Source: Porticoccus sp.
Lineage (GTDB): Bacteria; Pseudomonadota; Gammaproteobacteria; Pseudomonadales; Porticoccaceae
Reading direction: 5' to 3'
Assembly: GCA_021773405.1 (NCBI GenBank)
Contig: JAJFKD010000035.1
Span: forward strand, 1-34,636
Length of the DNA: 34,636 bases
In this document: piece after piece, positions 1 through 8,488 of the stretch
Layout: each line of letters begins with the position of its first letter
Numbering within the stretch: position 1 is the stretch's first letter
The notes under the pieces: model-generated
What the model was told of the DNA's origin: nothing
What the model saw: only the letters and a program-made list of their open reading frames with translations
Databases searched by the model: none
Translations under genes and position numbers: made by a program

Positions 1-513
1 GACATTGATGGCACTGAAGTTCTTAAAATACTTCGAGGTGATCTAAGTTTTGATGGCCCCGTAATCTTTGCCACAGGAAAGGACAGTGAAGAAGACATTG
101 TTTACGCCTTAAATGCTGGTGCAGATGACTATTTGGTCAAGCCTTTGCGCCGTAGTGAATTGGATGCAAGGTTAAGTGCACTTTGGCGCCGTTATAGCAA
201 TGAAGTAAAAAGGCAGTTTTCACTGGGGCCGATTACCATTGATTTGGATTCACGGCGTACCACCGTTGCTGGTGAAGAGGTAAAACTAACACCCATTGAG
301 TTTGACTTGGCCGTTTGTGTTTTGAGTAATGTCGGGAAATTGTTGTCCCGCGACTACCTATTAAAAGAAGTATGGGGTGTTGGTGTAGAATTGGACACCC
401 GTACCGTGGATATGCATATCAGTAAAATCCGGCGGTTATTAAAAATTAACCCTGAAATGGGTTACGGGATAAAAACAGTTTACAGGCATGGTTATAGGCT
501 AGAAGTACTTTAG
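1..513 (+). CDS. OmpR/PhoB-family response regulator, 3' part (5' end outside window)
   Basis: The reading frame is open from the first base, so the gene begins upstream of the window. The visible protein starts in the second half of a receiver domain. The segment GADDYLVKP carries the conserved lysine of the phosphoacceptor pocket, but the phospho-accepting aspartate lies off the left edge. A winged-helix DNA-binding domain of the OmpR/PhoB type follows (LTPIEFDLAVCVL, then the recognition-helix region TVDMHISKIRRLL, then the wing GYRLEVL). A TTG start at 133 would remove the receiver and is a truncation artefact. The gene ends 49 bases before an exported FecR-type protein, which is followed by a sensor kinase. 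It is therefore most likely the cognate cytoplasmic transcription factor of that kinase; this pairing is inferred from gene order. Confidence 0.93.
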   Translation, partial: DIDGTEVLKILRGDLSFDGPVIFATGKDSEEDIVYALNAGADDYLVKPLRRSELDARLSALWRRYSNEVKRQFSLGPITIDLDSRRTTVAGEEVKLTPIEFDLAVCVLSNVGKLLSRDYLLKEVWGVGVELDTRTVDMHISKIRRLLKINPEMGYGIKTVYRHGYRLEVL

Positions 514-562
514 TAAGGGCTGGTTTACAAAGTATTTAGTTGATAGTTGGAAAGGATACGTT

Positions 563-1912
563 ATGTTTAAAAAGTTCAAGGGTATTCACTTTTCCTTTGT
601 AGCTGCCTTATTTTTATTTGCGGCAATGCAAGCACAAGCGCAACAGCCAGAATGGATCTATAACACCTTGAAGGGCGATACCATATGGGATATTTGTCTT
701 AAATATACTAACAAGCGTGGCTGTTGGATTACCCTGACAAAATATAATCAAATCGCTAATGATCGTGCCATTCCTGTTAACACCCCTATTCATATTCCCG
801 TTGGCTGGTTAAAAACACCGTTAGCTGTGGGTAGCGTTGTCTATATCACGGGTAATGCAGAATATAGTCAATGGGGAGATCAACAGTTCAGCAAGTTAGT
901 ATCGGGTCAGCAGGTACATCTGGGCGCAAAAATCCGTACTCAAACGGATAGCCTTGTAAAGTTGTTGTTACATGAGACTAATGAGGTATTAATAAAACAA
1001 AATAGCGAGTTGCTATTGGAGAAGTTTTCCTCTGCTGGTAAAGCTATTCTAGAGGAAGAAATATCTCTGAAAAAAGGTGCAGCAGAAGCAGAGGTAAATT
1101 CGGGTAAGGTTCAAAACCGGTTTATTATCAAAACACCAGCGGCTATTGCGGCTGTTCGTGGTACAGAATTTCGTATCAACAGTAGTGGCGACCAGATGCG
1201 AGGTGAGGTACTGGAGGGTAAAATAGATGTCAGCTCTGATACTTCTAGCCAATCAGTTCCAGCAGGTTTTGGTGTAGCGGCGACTAAAGGCAAAAAAATA
1301 TTACCCCCTAAAGCGCTTCCACCAAAGCCAGAGATGTTAAAAGACCCTGTAAAGTCTGCATTACCTGCCAAAGTGTCCTGGGGGCCGGTTGATAAAGTCA
1401 GTCAGTATCAAGCCAGTTTATTTGATAAAAAAGGGCAAATTCTTGCCGTTGATACAGTTAATCATAACTGGGTGACCTACAGTTCCCTTGATAAAGGTTG
1501 TTATCAAGTCAAAGTACACGGCATTGATAGTGAGGGTTTCCACGGTATTAACAGTGAAGCGTCACTGTGTATTATTGATGATTTGGCTCAGGTTGTTATA
1601 CCGGACGAGAGTGGATTAAAAGATAGAGGCTCTGAGTTGGTGTTGTCCTGGCAGTCAGTACCTGAAGCAGACAGCTATAAAGTCCAAATGTCGGCAGATG
1701 AAGAATTTACCAACATTATTCAAGAGCTCACGACATCAGAAACACAGGCTGTGTTCGCAAAGACAAAGGACCAGAAAGTGTATTTCAGAACCATTGCTAT
1801 GGATAATCAAGGCCGTGTTGGAGCGCCTAGTCATGTGCATGAGTACACTGATCAATCATTGCTTAAGTCTATTCTCGCAACGGCATTTTTAATTGGCATT
1901 GCATTCCTATAA
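563..1912 (+). CDS. Exported LysM- and FecR-domain protein
   Basis: This 449-residue protein begins with a signal peptide (hydrophobic core, cleavage probably after AQA at about residue 26). A LysM-like module follows at about 31-83 (GDTIWDIC... ending IPVGW), expected to bind peptidoglycan. A FecR domain lies at about 110-215, with the typical TPAAIAAVRGTEFRI stretch. Residues about 260-430 look like two fibronectin-III-like repeats (each with a VSW/LSW strand and a YQ/YK strand). The last 16 residues are hydrophobic and may form a C-terminal membrane anchor. An AAGGA ribosome site lies just before the ATG. In TonB systems FecR proteins relay an outer signal to a sigma factor; here no sigma factor or receptor is visible. 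The 3' end overlaps the start of the CHASE2 kinase, so it probably supplies periplasmic input to that kinase (inference). Confidence 0.88.
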   Translation: MFKKFKGIHFSFVAALFLFAAMQAQAQQPEWIYNTLKGDTIWDICLKYTNKRGCWITLTKYNQIANDRAIPVNTPIHIPVGWLKTPLAVGSVVYITGNAEYSQWGDQQFSKLVSGQQVHLGAKIRTQTDSLVKLLLHETNEVLIKQNSELLLEKFSSAGKAILEEEISLKKGAAEAEVNSGKVQNRFIIKTPAAIAAVRGTEFRINSSGDQMRGEVLEGKIDVSSDTSSQSVPAGFGVAATKGKKILPPKALPPKPEMLKDPVKSALPAKVSWGPVDKVSQYQASLFDKKGQILAVDTVNHNWVTYSSLDKGCYQVKVHGIDSEGFHGINSEASLCIIDDLAQVVIPDESGLKDRGSELVLSWQSVPEADSYKVQMSADEEFTNIIQELTTSETQAVFAKTKDQKVYFRTIAMDNQGRVGAPSHVHEYTDQSLLKSILATAFLIGIAFL

Positions 1913-4499
1913 AGATCATAACTTTGATCGTTCCAGCTTTCCCGGAAGGCTGCTGCTGATTTTTGGCGCAGCCTTGTTAGCGGGTGTGCTAGCTTACTCC
2001 AAAATTACAGAAACATTTGATAACGTCTTTTATGATGGTATCTCACGCCTCGTTGAATCAAAAATTCCCGAAGATCTTTTATTGATTGCCATTGATGAAC
2101 ACAGCCTGCTGGAGCTAGGTCGTTGGCCCTGGCCACGTGAAAAGCATGTGGCCTTGATTGATAAACTTGATGAGAGCGATGTCCGAGCCATTGCCATAGA
2201 CATCATTTTTGCTGAGCCAGATGTAGACTTTCCTGAAACAGACCAGCGTTTATCAGAGACAGTTGCTAAGGCCAGCAATGTTATTTTGCCCGTATTTATG
2301 GGGTTGGCCGAACAGCAGGGAAAAATTCTTGAAATAGAGCCCATAAAACCATTAGCTGAGAATGCTGCTGGGTTAGGGCATGTACATATTGAAATAGATA
2401 AAGATGGTGTTGCACGTCACGTATTTCTTAAAGAAGGATTGGGCGATGCCCACTGGAAACATTTTGCTTTAGTGCTCCATGAATTTATTTTAGGGAAGAC
2501 TGTTGATGAAATCCCAGGGATTACCAGAACAGGGTCATTACCAAAGGGGGCCGAGACACTTAATGTCCGCAATTATTTAAATCTTATTCCTTATATAAAT
2601 CACCCGGAATCTATTGAGACAGTGTCTTATGTCGATGTTCTTGAGGGGAGAGTGCCAAAGGAAATATTAAGAAATAAAACAGTGTTTGTTGGCGCTACAG
2701 CAGCAGGAATGGGGGACCAGATTACAACACCTGTTGGTCAAAGGTCCGGTGTTGAGGTCAATGCACATATCTACCATGCCTTACGTGAGGGGACATTAAT
2801 TACGCCCGTGTCGACCCTGTTATATGGTTTGTTTTGTGCCGTTATTATGGGGTTTTTCTTGTGGCTAACGACACGATTACCGCCGTTATTTTTCCTTTTA
2901 TCCATGGTTTTATTAAGTCTGGGTATTTTGTTACTTAGCTTTATAGCACTACACTTGTTCAGAATATGGTTGCCTCCTGTTCCAGTAATTGTTTCTGTTT
3001 TAGTTGCTTACCCCATGTGGAATTGGTGGCGATTAGAAAATGTAGTTGCATTTCTTCGACAGGAATTAGCCGTAACACAGGAAAATATTACGTTTAATGC
3101 CCTAAGTCGTTCCAAAATGGACATTGTAAAAAACATGTCTTTTTTAAAAGATATGGGAACAATTACCGGGTGGGTTCTTTTCGATGGTTTAGGCAGAAAA
3201 ATATATTCCTATGGGTCTATTGAAGCCTCTTCGAGTTTTTATCGATTTACTGAAAACTGGAGTCATCAAAACTTTATTTCAAGCAAGTTAATCAAATCCC
3301 CTGAGGGAGAGTACAAGCTCGCTGTTATGTGGGATGAACATGATTATCGGGGACGAGATAAAATTTCACTCTTTATCCCGGATAACCCGTCAGAAGATGA
3401 AGTATATCCTGGTGATGGCGATCAAATAGCTAATACGATTTGGCAGTTATCCAGAACTAACCTTGTCGTAGAAGCTAACAGAAAAATCATTGATGAAAGC
3501 CTTCAGCAATTATCAGTTGGGGTGATTCTTGCGCGCTTTGATGGAGTTTCGCTACTTATTAACGATCAAGCTAAAGAGCTGTTGGGTGTCGAGGCTAAAC
3601 ACTTACAGCTTTTCGATCTATTGGAAAATATTAATTTAATAGGTGACCAGTCATGGAAAACACTGGTCAATGAGCTAGCTTTTTTTGAACAAAGTTTTAC
3701 TGTTCAAGGAGAAATTTTATCTTCCGGCAGAACCATTCTTTGCCGGGGTAGGGTGATTCATGCGGTTGCACCTTTATTTCTAATCAATATCACAGATATT
3801 ACAGAACTTAAAAAGCGTGAAAGAGAGAAAACCGAAGCGCTTAACTTTTTATCTCACGATATGCGTTCTCCTATGACATCAGTGTTGGCTTTGATTGAGG
3901 GTGCCAAGGAGGAAAATTTAGAACCAAATCAGACAATGTTGTTAAAAGATATTGAGCGCTATATACATAGAAATCTTTCCTATGCAGAAAACTTTATTCA
4001 GCTCGCTAAATTAGAAAATATACAAACACTAAACATTGAGCGCTGTGATGTTCATTCTCTTATCTATAATGCAGTGATACAAATTTATCCTTCTGCAAAA
4101 TTGCGAAATATAACGATTCACTACCCAGAAACGAACCCCGAACTTTGGATTCTTTGTGATAGTAGCCTGATGGAAAGAGCTATCGTTAATATTTTAGATA
4201 ATGCGGTTAAGTATTCGGATGAAGACACTCAAATTGATGTTGATACCTCTGTCATCAATAGCTTTGTTGAGATACAAATTAGCGATCAAGGGAGTGGTAT
4301 TCCAGAAGCTGATTTACACCAATTATTTGATTGCTTTAAGCAAGGTAGTAATTCTGTAGGTGTACGTTCAGGTGCAGGCCTTGGTTTGCGTTTTGTTATG
4401 GCTGTTTGTGAAAAGCATCATGGTACTGTCACCGTTAAAAACAATGACCACTTAGGTTCTCAGTTCACGTTATCTATTCCCCTCGATACTTCTCAGTAA
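1893..4499 (+). CDS. CHASE2-domain sensor histidine kinase
   Basis: This 868-residue membrane kinase has one N-terminal membrane helix (about 18-36) and a large periplasmic CHASE2 domain (about 40-300, with IAIDEHSL and GRWPWPR). Three closely spaced membrane helices (about 305-385) follow, then a PAS-like region (about 510-625). The HisKA domain has phospho-acceptor His655 in FLSHDMRSP. The HATPase domain has an N box (NILDNAVKYS, Asn766 and Asn770), a G1 box (DQGSGIP) and a G2 box (GAGLGLRF). All catalytic motifs look intact. The start is uncertain: the first usable codon is a TTG at 1893, inside the end of the FecR-type gene, and a second TTG lies at 1899. No ATG precedes the first membrane helix and no clear ribosome site is seen, so translational coupling is likely. 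It should phosphorylate the upstream response regulator. Confidence 0.92.
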   Translation: MALHSYKDHNFDRSSFPGRLLLIFGAALLAGVLAYSKITETFDNVFYDGISRLVESKIPEDLLLIAIDEHSLLELGRWPWPREKHVALIDKLDESDVRAIAIDIIFAEPDVDFPETDQRLSETVAKASNVILPVFMGLAEQQGKILEIEPIKPLAENAAGLGHVHIEIDKDGVARHVFLKEGLGDAHWKHFALVLHEFILGKTVDEIPGITRTGSLPKGAETLNVRNYLNLIPYINHPESIETVSYVDVLEGRVPKEILRNKTVFVGATAAGMGDQITTPVGQRSGVEVNAHIYHALREGTLITPVSTLLYGLFCAVIMGFFLWLTTRLPPLFFLLSMVLLSLGILLLSFIALHLFRIWLPPVPVIVSVLVAYPMWNWWRLENVVAFLRQELAVTQENITFNALSRSKMDIVKNMSFLKDMGTITGWVLFDGLGRKIYSYGSIEASSSFYRFTENWSHQNFISSKLIKSPEGEYKLAVMWDEHDYRGRDKISLFIPDNPSEDEVYPGDGDQIANTIWQLSRTNLVVEANRKIIDESLQQLSVGVILARFDGVSLLINDQAKELLGVEAKHLQLFDLLENINLIGDQSWKTLVNELAFFEQSFTVQGEILSSGRTILCRGRVIHAVAPLFLINITDITELKKREREKTEALNFLSHDMRSPMTSVLALIEGAKEENLEPNQTMLLKDIERYIHRNLSYAENFIQLAKLENIQTLNIERCDVHSLIYNAVIQIYPSAKLRNITIHYPETNPELWILCDSSLMERAIVNILDNAVKYSDEDTQIDVDTSVINSFVEIQISDQGSGIPEADLHQLFDCFKQGSNSVGVRSGAGLGLRFVMAVCEKHHGTVTVKNNDHLGSQFTLSIPLDTSQ

Positions 4500-4641
4500 A
4501 ACTTTTTCTAGATAATTCTTTGTACTGTATCTGCTTGTAACTACAGGTTTTACAGGATATTTACGATTTCCTATGGCTTTGATGTCGGTGAATTCTAATA
4601 ATCTCCAGTAGGGTTTTTTTATTTGGCAGGAGAAAAAAAGA

Positions 4642-5046
4642 ATGACCAAATTGACAGAAGTTGAGGGTATTGGCGAGGCTTATGCGGGAAAGCTAATTAG
4701 CTGTGGTTTGATGACTCAGGAACAATTACTAGATTTGGGTGCGACAGCCTTAGGCCGACAGACTATTGCTGAAGAGTCTGGTATTAACCCAAAACTTATT
4801 ATGAATTGGGTAAACCGCGCTGATTTAGCTCGGGTAAAAGGTGTTGGTAGTGAGTATGCCGACCTTTTGGAAAATTCCGGTGTTGATACCGTTCCAGAGC
4901 TTGCCCAAAGAAACCCTTCAAACCTTTATCACAAAATTATTGAGGTAAATGAAAAGAAGAAGTTAGTGCGCAATCTTCCTTCCATTAAGCAGGTAACAGA
5001 CTGGGTAGAACAAGCAAAACTACTCGGTCGGGCAATTCACTACTAA
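4642..5046 (+). CDS. DUF4332 helix-hairpin-helix protein
   Basis: This 134-residue soluble protein is built from two helix-hairpin-helix-like repeats, visible as LTEVEGIGEAYAGKL (residues 4-18) and LARVKGVGSEYADLL (62-76). This is the hallmark of DUF4332, a family with no established function whose HhH units could contact DNA. A strong ribosome site (AGGAG) lies 10 bases before the ATG. It is followed after 55 bases by a channel-like membrane protein on the same strand, so the two may be co-transcribed. A weak hairpin with a T run lies between them. The family call is firm; the function is unknown. Confidence 0.85.
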   Translation: MTKLTEVEGIGEAYAGKLISCGLMTQEQLLDLGATALGRQTIAEESGINPKLIMNWVNRADLARVKGVGSEYADLLENSGVDTVPELAQRNPSNLYHKIIEVNEKKKLVRNLPSIKQVTDWVEQAKLLGRAIHY

Positions 5047-5101
5047 ATAACTATACTCATAAGTAGTTTTTTTAATTTCACAGTTACAGAAGAGGTTTGA
5101 T

Positions 5102-6559
5102 ATGGAATACATTCAACAATTTTGGCAGGCCTATAGCCCTGCGATACTGAATTTTCTCATTGCGCTAGCGTTCTTATTAGCATTTTATATTGCTGCAAGA
5201 ATTTTGCGGTCTGTAACTAGAAAGCTGATGCAAAAAACAAGCGTTGATAATAAATTTATCCAAACAATAGGTTTGAGAGAAGACTTTCCTGTGGAGTCCG
5301 TCGTTTCAGGAACTGTTTTCTGGGTCATTCTTATTTATGGGTTTCTCACGTTTTTCGATAAGCTTGATTTGGAAACAGTCGCACACCCCATAAATACTTT
5401 TCTGACAGAAATCTTTGCTTATTTGCCAAAGATTGGTGCTGCTCTAGGCTTAATGATTTTGGCTTGGATTATTGCCAGCTTGGTAAAAATAACTATTACT
5501 CGTGTCACCGTCTTATTTGGTGTCGATTCGCGTTTGAGTAATTTGGAGGGTGAGGGTGCTGATGAGAGCCATTATGCCGTAGAGCAATCCTTAGCTAATG
5601 CAGGATACTGGTTTATCTTCTTGCTCTTTTTGCCTTTGGTTCTTGGCACTCTGGGAATGGAAAGCCTAGTGGAACCATTGCAGGATATGTTTAGTAAGTT
5701 GTTCACCTATCTTCCTAACCTATTATCTGCGGCATTAATTTTTGTCATTGGTAGTTTTGTCGCAAAAATTGTTCGAAATATCGTCACTAACCTTCTGGCC
5801 TCAACAGGTGTTGATGAGTTTGGACGTGGTGTTGGTTTACAACAGGGCATCTCAAAACTAGTGGGTACATTGGCATTCACGGTGATTTTATTACTTGTGA
5901 TTGTTCAATCACTGGATGCTTTAAAAATCGAAGCGATCTCTGAGCCTTCAAAACAAGTCATTACCATGATATTCCTTGCCGTGCCGGGTGTTGTCTCCGC
6001 AGTTCTAGTACTTTGGATTTCCTATCTCATTGGTAAAATGCTGTGTGGTATGACGTCTGATTTACTGGCAGCTGCTGGATTTAACGGCGTTGTGGAAAAA
6101 ATTGGAGTTACTTTGAGAGGCGAAAAAACCGCAAGTAACTATGCCGGTATCATCGTGCTATATGCGGTTATTTTATTTGCTGTTCTAGGTGCAACTGAGC
6201 TACTTGGTTTTGAGCCCTTAAGTACCATTGTTACTTCATTGATTAACTTTGCGTTCCAGGCGTTACTAGGTGCGTTGATCTTCGGTATCGGTATTATGGT
6301 TGCTAATAAAGCACGAGAGCTGATTCGTGGTACAGGTTTTAACACCCTTGCTGCGACATTGGCTTATGTTGCGATTTTGGCATTGTCTGGTGCTATGGCT
6401 CTGCGTCAAATAGGACTTGCTGAAGATATTATCAATCTAGCCTTCGGTATTGCTCTGGGTTCCATTGGTATTGGTGTAGCCATTGCTATTGGCTTAGGCA
6501 GTCAGGATGCTATAGGTCAAGAAGTAAAAGGCTTTATAGAGAAAATTAAATCTAATTAA
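5102..6559 (+). CDS. Mechanosensitive-channel-like membrane protein with TM-helix repeats
   Basis: This 485-residue, very hydrophobic protein has about eleven predicted membrane helices. It contains repeats of the 'conserved TM helix' type (PF05552), each with a long helix followed by an amphipathic stretch such as FGVDSRLSNLE, STGVDEFGRG and AAGFNGVVEK. The protein ends shortly after GLGSQDAIGQEVK, which resembles the pore-lining helix end of MscS-type channels. The beta and alpha/beta cytoplasmic domains of classical MscS are absent. It belongs to the loosely annotated mechanosensitive ion channel group, and gating by membrane tension has not been shown for this subtype. The ribosome site AGAGG lies 6 bases before the ATG. 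A strong terminator follows directly. Confidence 0.82.
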   Translation: MEYIQQFWQAYSPAILNFLIALAFLLAFYIAARILRSVTRKLMQKTSVDNKFIQTIGLREDFPVESVVSGTVFWVILIYGFLTFFDKLDLETVAHPINTFLTEIFAYLPKIGAALGLMILAWIIASLVKITITRVTVLFGVDSRLSNLEGEGADESHYAVEQSLANAGYWFIFLLFLPLVLGTLGMESLVEPLQDMFSKLFTYLPNLLSAALIFVIGSFVAKIVRNIVTNLLASTGVDEFGRGVGLQQGISKLVGTLAFTVILLLVIVQSLDALKIEAISEPSKQVITMIFLAVPGVVSAVLVLWISYLIGKMLCGMTSDLLAAAGFNGVVEKIGVTLRGEKTASNYAGIIVLYAVILFAVLGATELLGFEPLSTIVTSLINFAFQALLGALIFGIGIMVANKARELIRGTGFNTLAATLAYVAILALSGAMALRQIGLAEDIINLAFGIALGSIGIGVAIAIGLGSQDAIGQEVKGFIEKIKSN

Positions 6560-6591
6560 TGTTCTTTTATAAAGTAGTATAAAGTAAAGAT

Positions 6592-6617
6592 AAGGGGCTG
6601 CTTTGCAGCCCCTTTTT
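6592..6617. terminator. Bidirectional rho-independent terminator
   Basis: A perfect 10-bp stem, AAGGGGCTGC (6592-6601) and GCAGCCCCTT (6605-6614), has a 3-base loop and a T run on the plus strand. On the minus strand the A-rich flank (AAGTAAAGAT) supplies a T-rich tail. It sits between two converging genes and probably ends both transcripts. Confidence 0.9.
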
Positions 6618-6631
6618 ACATTGTCAGTTTT

Positions 6632-8350
6632 TTAATGTGTTCCACCAATGTAGCGTTCTCTTTTTGAGGTTTTCAATCTTGCTAGGTCTACGATAATTAA
6701 ACCATCTACGCAGTTAGCAAAATTAGGATCGATATTGAATCCTGCAAATTGAGCACCACCAAGTTCACATACATCGGTGTATTGTTTGTAGAGGGTAGGC
6801 ACACTCAGATTCATGTGTGCGAGTTCACTTTTTAGTTGAGTGAATTCAGCTTTTTGATCTTTCCCCGGAAATTTTTCAGCGAGTTCTTCTGTACGTTCAG
6901 GACTAATACTGTACGGGAGTGTAGGAATTGCCAGAGTTTGTAAACTCGGGTAGTGGCGGTTATAAAAGTACACAAGCATTTCCATTGCCCATTCAGGATA
7001 GGCATTGCTTAAAGTAACAGGTCCTAATAGGTAGCGGTAATTGGGGTTTTTACGTAAGAAAGCACCAATACCATACCAGAGATAGTCCAGGCTTCGACGG
7101 CCCCAGTATTTAGGTTGTACAAAGCTACGGCCTAGCTCTAATCCCCGTTCCAGATAAGGTTTCATGGATTCTGTGTAGTTAAATAATTCACTGGAATACA
7201 GATGATTTTTTCCCAGGTTTTCGCTACAGGTACTGGTATCGCAAATACGATAAGCACCCGCTATTTCCAGCTCGTCGTCGTCCCATAGCAGTAGGTGAAA
7301 ATATTTATGGTCGTAGCCATCGATGTCACGTCTGCTTCCAGTACCTTCACCTACGGCACGAAAAGCAATTTCCCGCAATCTACCAACTTCACGCATGATC
7401 AGCGAGTTTGGTTCATAGTGGTAAAGGTAAATTAATTTACCATCGCTTGTTTCACCGAGCTTCTCGCATCGTTTAATTTCATCCCTCAATAGCGCACGGT
7501 TTTCAGGATGAGCAATGGCTGTTTCAGTATTAAAAATACCTTTTCTATCTTGCCCGACACGGTACAGGTGCCGCTTAAAGAGTTTGGACTTTTCCTTAAT
7601 AGTTACATTAATACGTTGATAGTTATCGTAGCTAATGAGCTCCCCAATACGTATTTCTACACAGTTTTTGGCTTGTTTAAACATTTCCCTTACCAACAAC
7701 AGGGTAGAAATGGGTTTTGCTACGATGGACACACTGTAAAACAGAGCAGAATTTCGGCCATCGACAAACACGGGCAATATCGGTGCCTTACTATTAACGG
7801 CCATGCGTAGGAAGCCACTGTGCCATTTCCCATCTCGTACCCCCTGGGGGCTGAATCGGGAGACTTCCCCGGCAGGGAAAATAATCATGGCACCTTCATT
7901 GTTTAGGTGATTCCGAATAGCGGTAAGGTTTTGGCGGCTGGTGTTACCACCCATATTGTCTACAGGTAATAACAAGTTGTGCAGGGGCTTAAGGGTATAC
8001 AGGAGTTCATTGGCAACTACTTTAACATCTGGTCGAGTTTCTCGAACAAGCTTCAGTAGTGCTAGACCATCCAGTGAACCAATAGGGTGGTTGGCAATAA
8101 TAACGATGCGGCCCTGAGTAGGTATGCGAAGTCGCTCGTTGTCTCGAACACTGTAACGAAAATCAAAGTAATCCAGTACTTGCTCCACAAAATCAAAGCC
8201 TTCCAAGTGAGGGTAATCGGCTTCAAATTGTTGAAAACTCTTTTCCCTGAACAGCATACGCAATAGGCGAATCAAAGGTCGGACTAGACGTGGATGGCGT
8301 TGGTAAAAGCCGGGGTATTTATCTTGAATGAACGTTTCTACATTAAGCAC
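6632..8350 (-). CDS. olsF: OlsF-like bifunctional acyltransferase (lysophospholipid acyltransferase plus GNAT/OlsB-like domain)
   Basis: This 572-residue protein has two acyltransferase halves. The N-terminal half (about 60-270) is a PlsC/OlsA-type O-acyltransferase with NHPIGSLDG at 87-95 (catalytic His88 and Asp94), FPAGEVSR at 158-165 and PILPVFVDG at about 190. The C-terminal half (about 285-530) resembles the OlsB/haemolysin-type GNAT N-acyltransferase (LREIAFRAVGEGTG, then ELEIAGAYRI). This architecture matches OlsF, described in Serratia as making ornithine lipid from ornithine and two acyl-ACPs. The symbol rests on domain order and length, and the amino acid substrate is not certain. 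The start is GTG at 8350, with a GAGGAA ribosome site 8 bases upstream and no better ATG. Ornithine lipids lack phosphorus, so phosphate control would be expected, but I see no clear Pho box. Confidence 0.8.
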   Translation of the reverse strand: MLNVETFIQDKYPGFYQRHPRLVRPLIRLLRMLFREKSFQQFEADYPHLEGFDFVEQVLDYFDFRYSVRDNERLRIPTQGRIVIIANHPIGSLDGLALLKLVRETRPDVKVVANELLYTLKPLHNLLLPVDNMGGNTSRQNLTAIRNHLNNEGAMIIFPAGEVSRFSPQGVRDGKWHSGFLRMAVNSKAPILPVFVDGRNSALFYSVSIVAKPISTLLLVREMFKQAKNCVEIRIGELISYDNYQRINVTIKEKSKLFKRHLYRVGQDRKGIFNTETAIAHPENRALLRDEIKRCEKLGETSDGKLIYLYHYEPNSLIMREVGRLREIAFRAVGEGTGSRRDIDGYDHKYFHLLLWDDDELEIAGAYRICDTSTCSENLGKNHLYSSELFNYTESMKPYLERGLELGRSFVQPKYWGRRSLDYLWYGIGAFLRKNPNYRYLLGPVTLSNAYPEWAMEMLVYFYNRHYPSLQTLAIPTLPYSISPERTEELAEKFPGKDQKAEFTQLKSELAHMNLSVPTLYKQYTDVCELGGAQFAGFNIDPNFANCVDGLIIVDLARLKTSKRERYIGGTH

Positions 8351-8488
8351 TGGCTGGATTCCTCGTGCCTGGGTTCTTGATGGGGTTTCCAGCTTATAAC
8401 GGTTTTATGACATAATCATGAACAGTAGATGTCAGAATTATTTCATGAAACTCAAAAGTGTTTTTCTAGGGTGGGGAGCTCCCTTTAT

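Noticed and set aside
5047..5085. Possible terminator between the DUF4332 gene and the channel-like gene
   Set aside because: AACTA can pair with TAGTT before a T run, but five AT-rich pairs are too weak to call.
8474..8483. Palindrome GGGAGCTCCC downstream of the DUF3754 gene
   Set aside because: It has no loop and no T run on the minus strand, so it is not a credible terminator; a 10-base palindrome alone is weak evidence.
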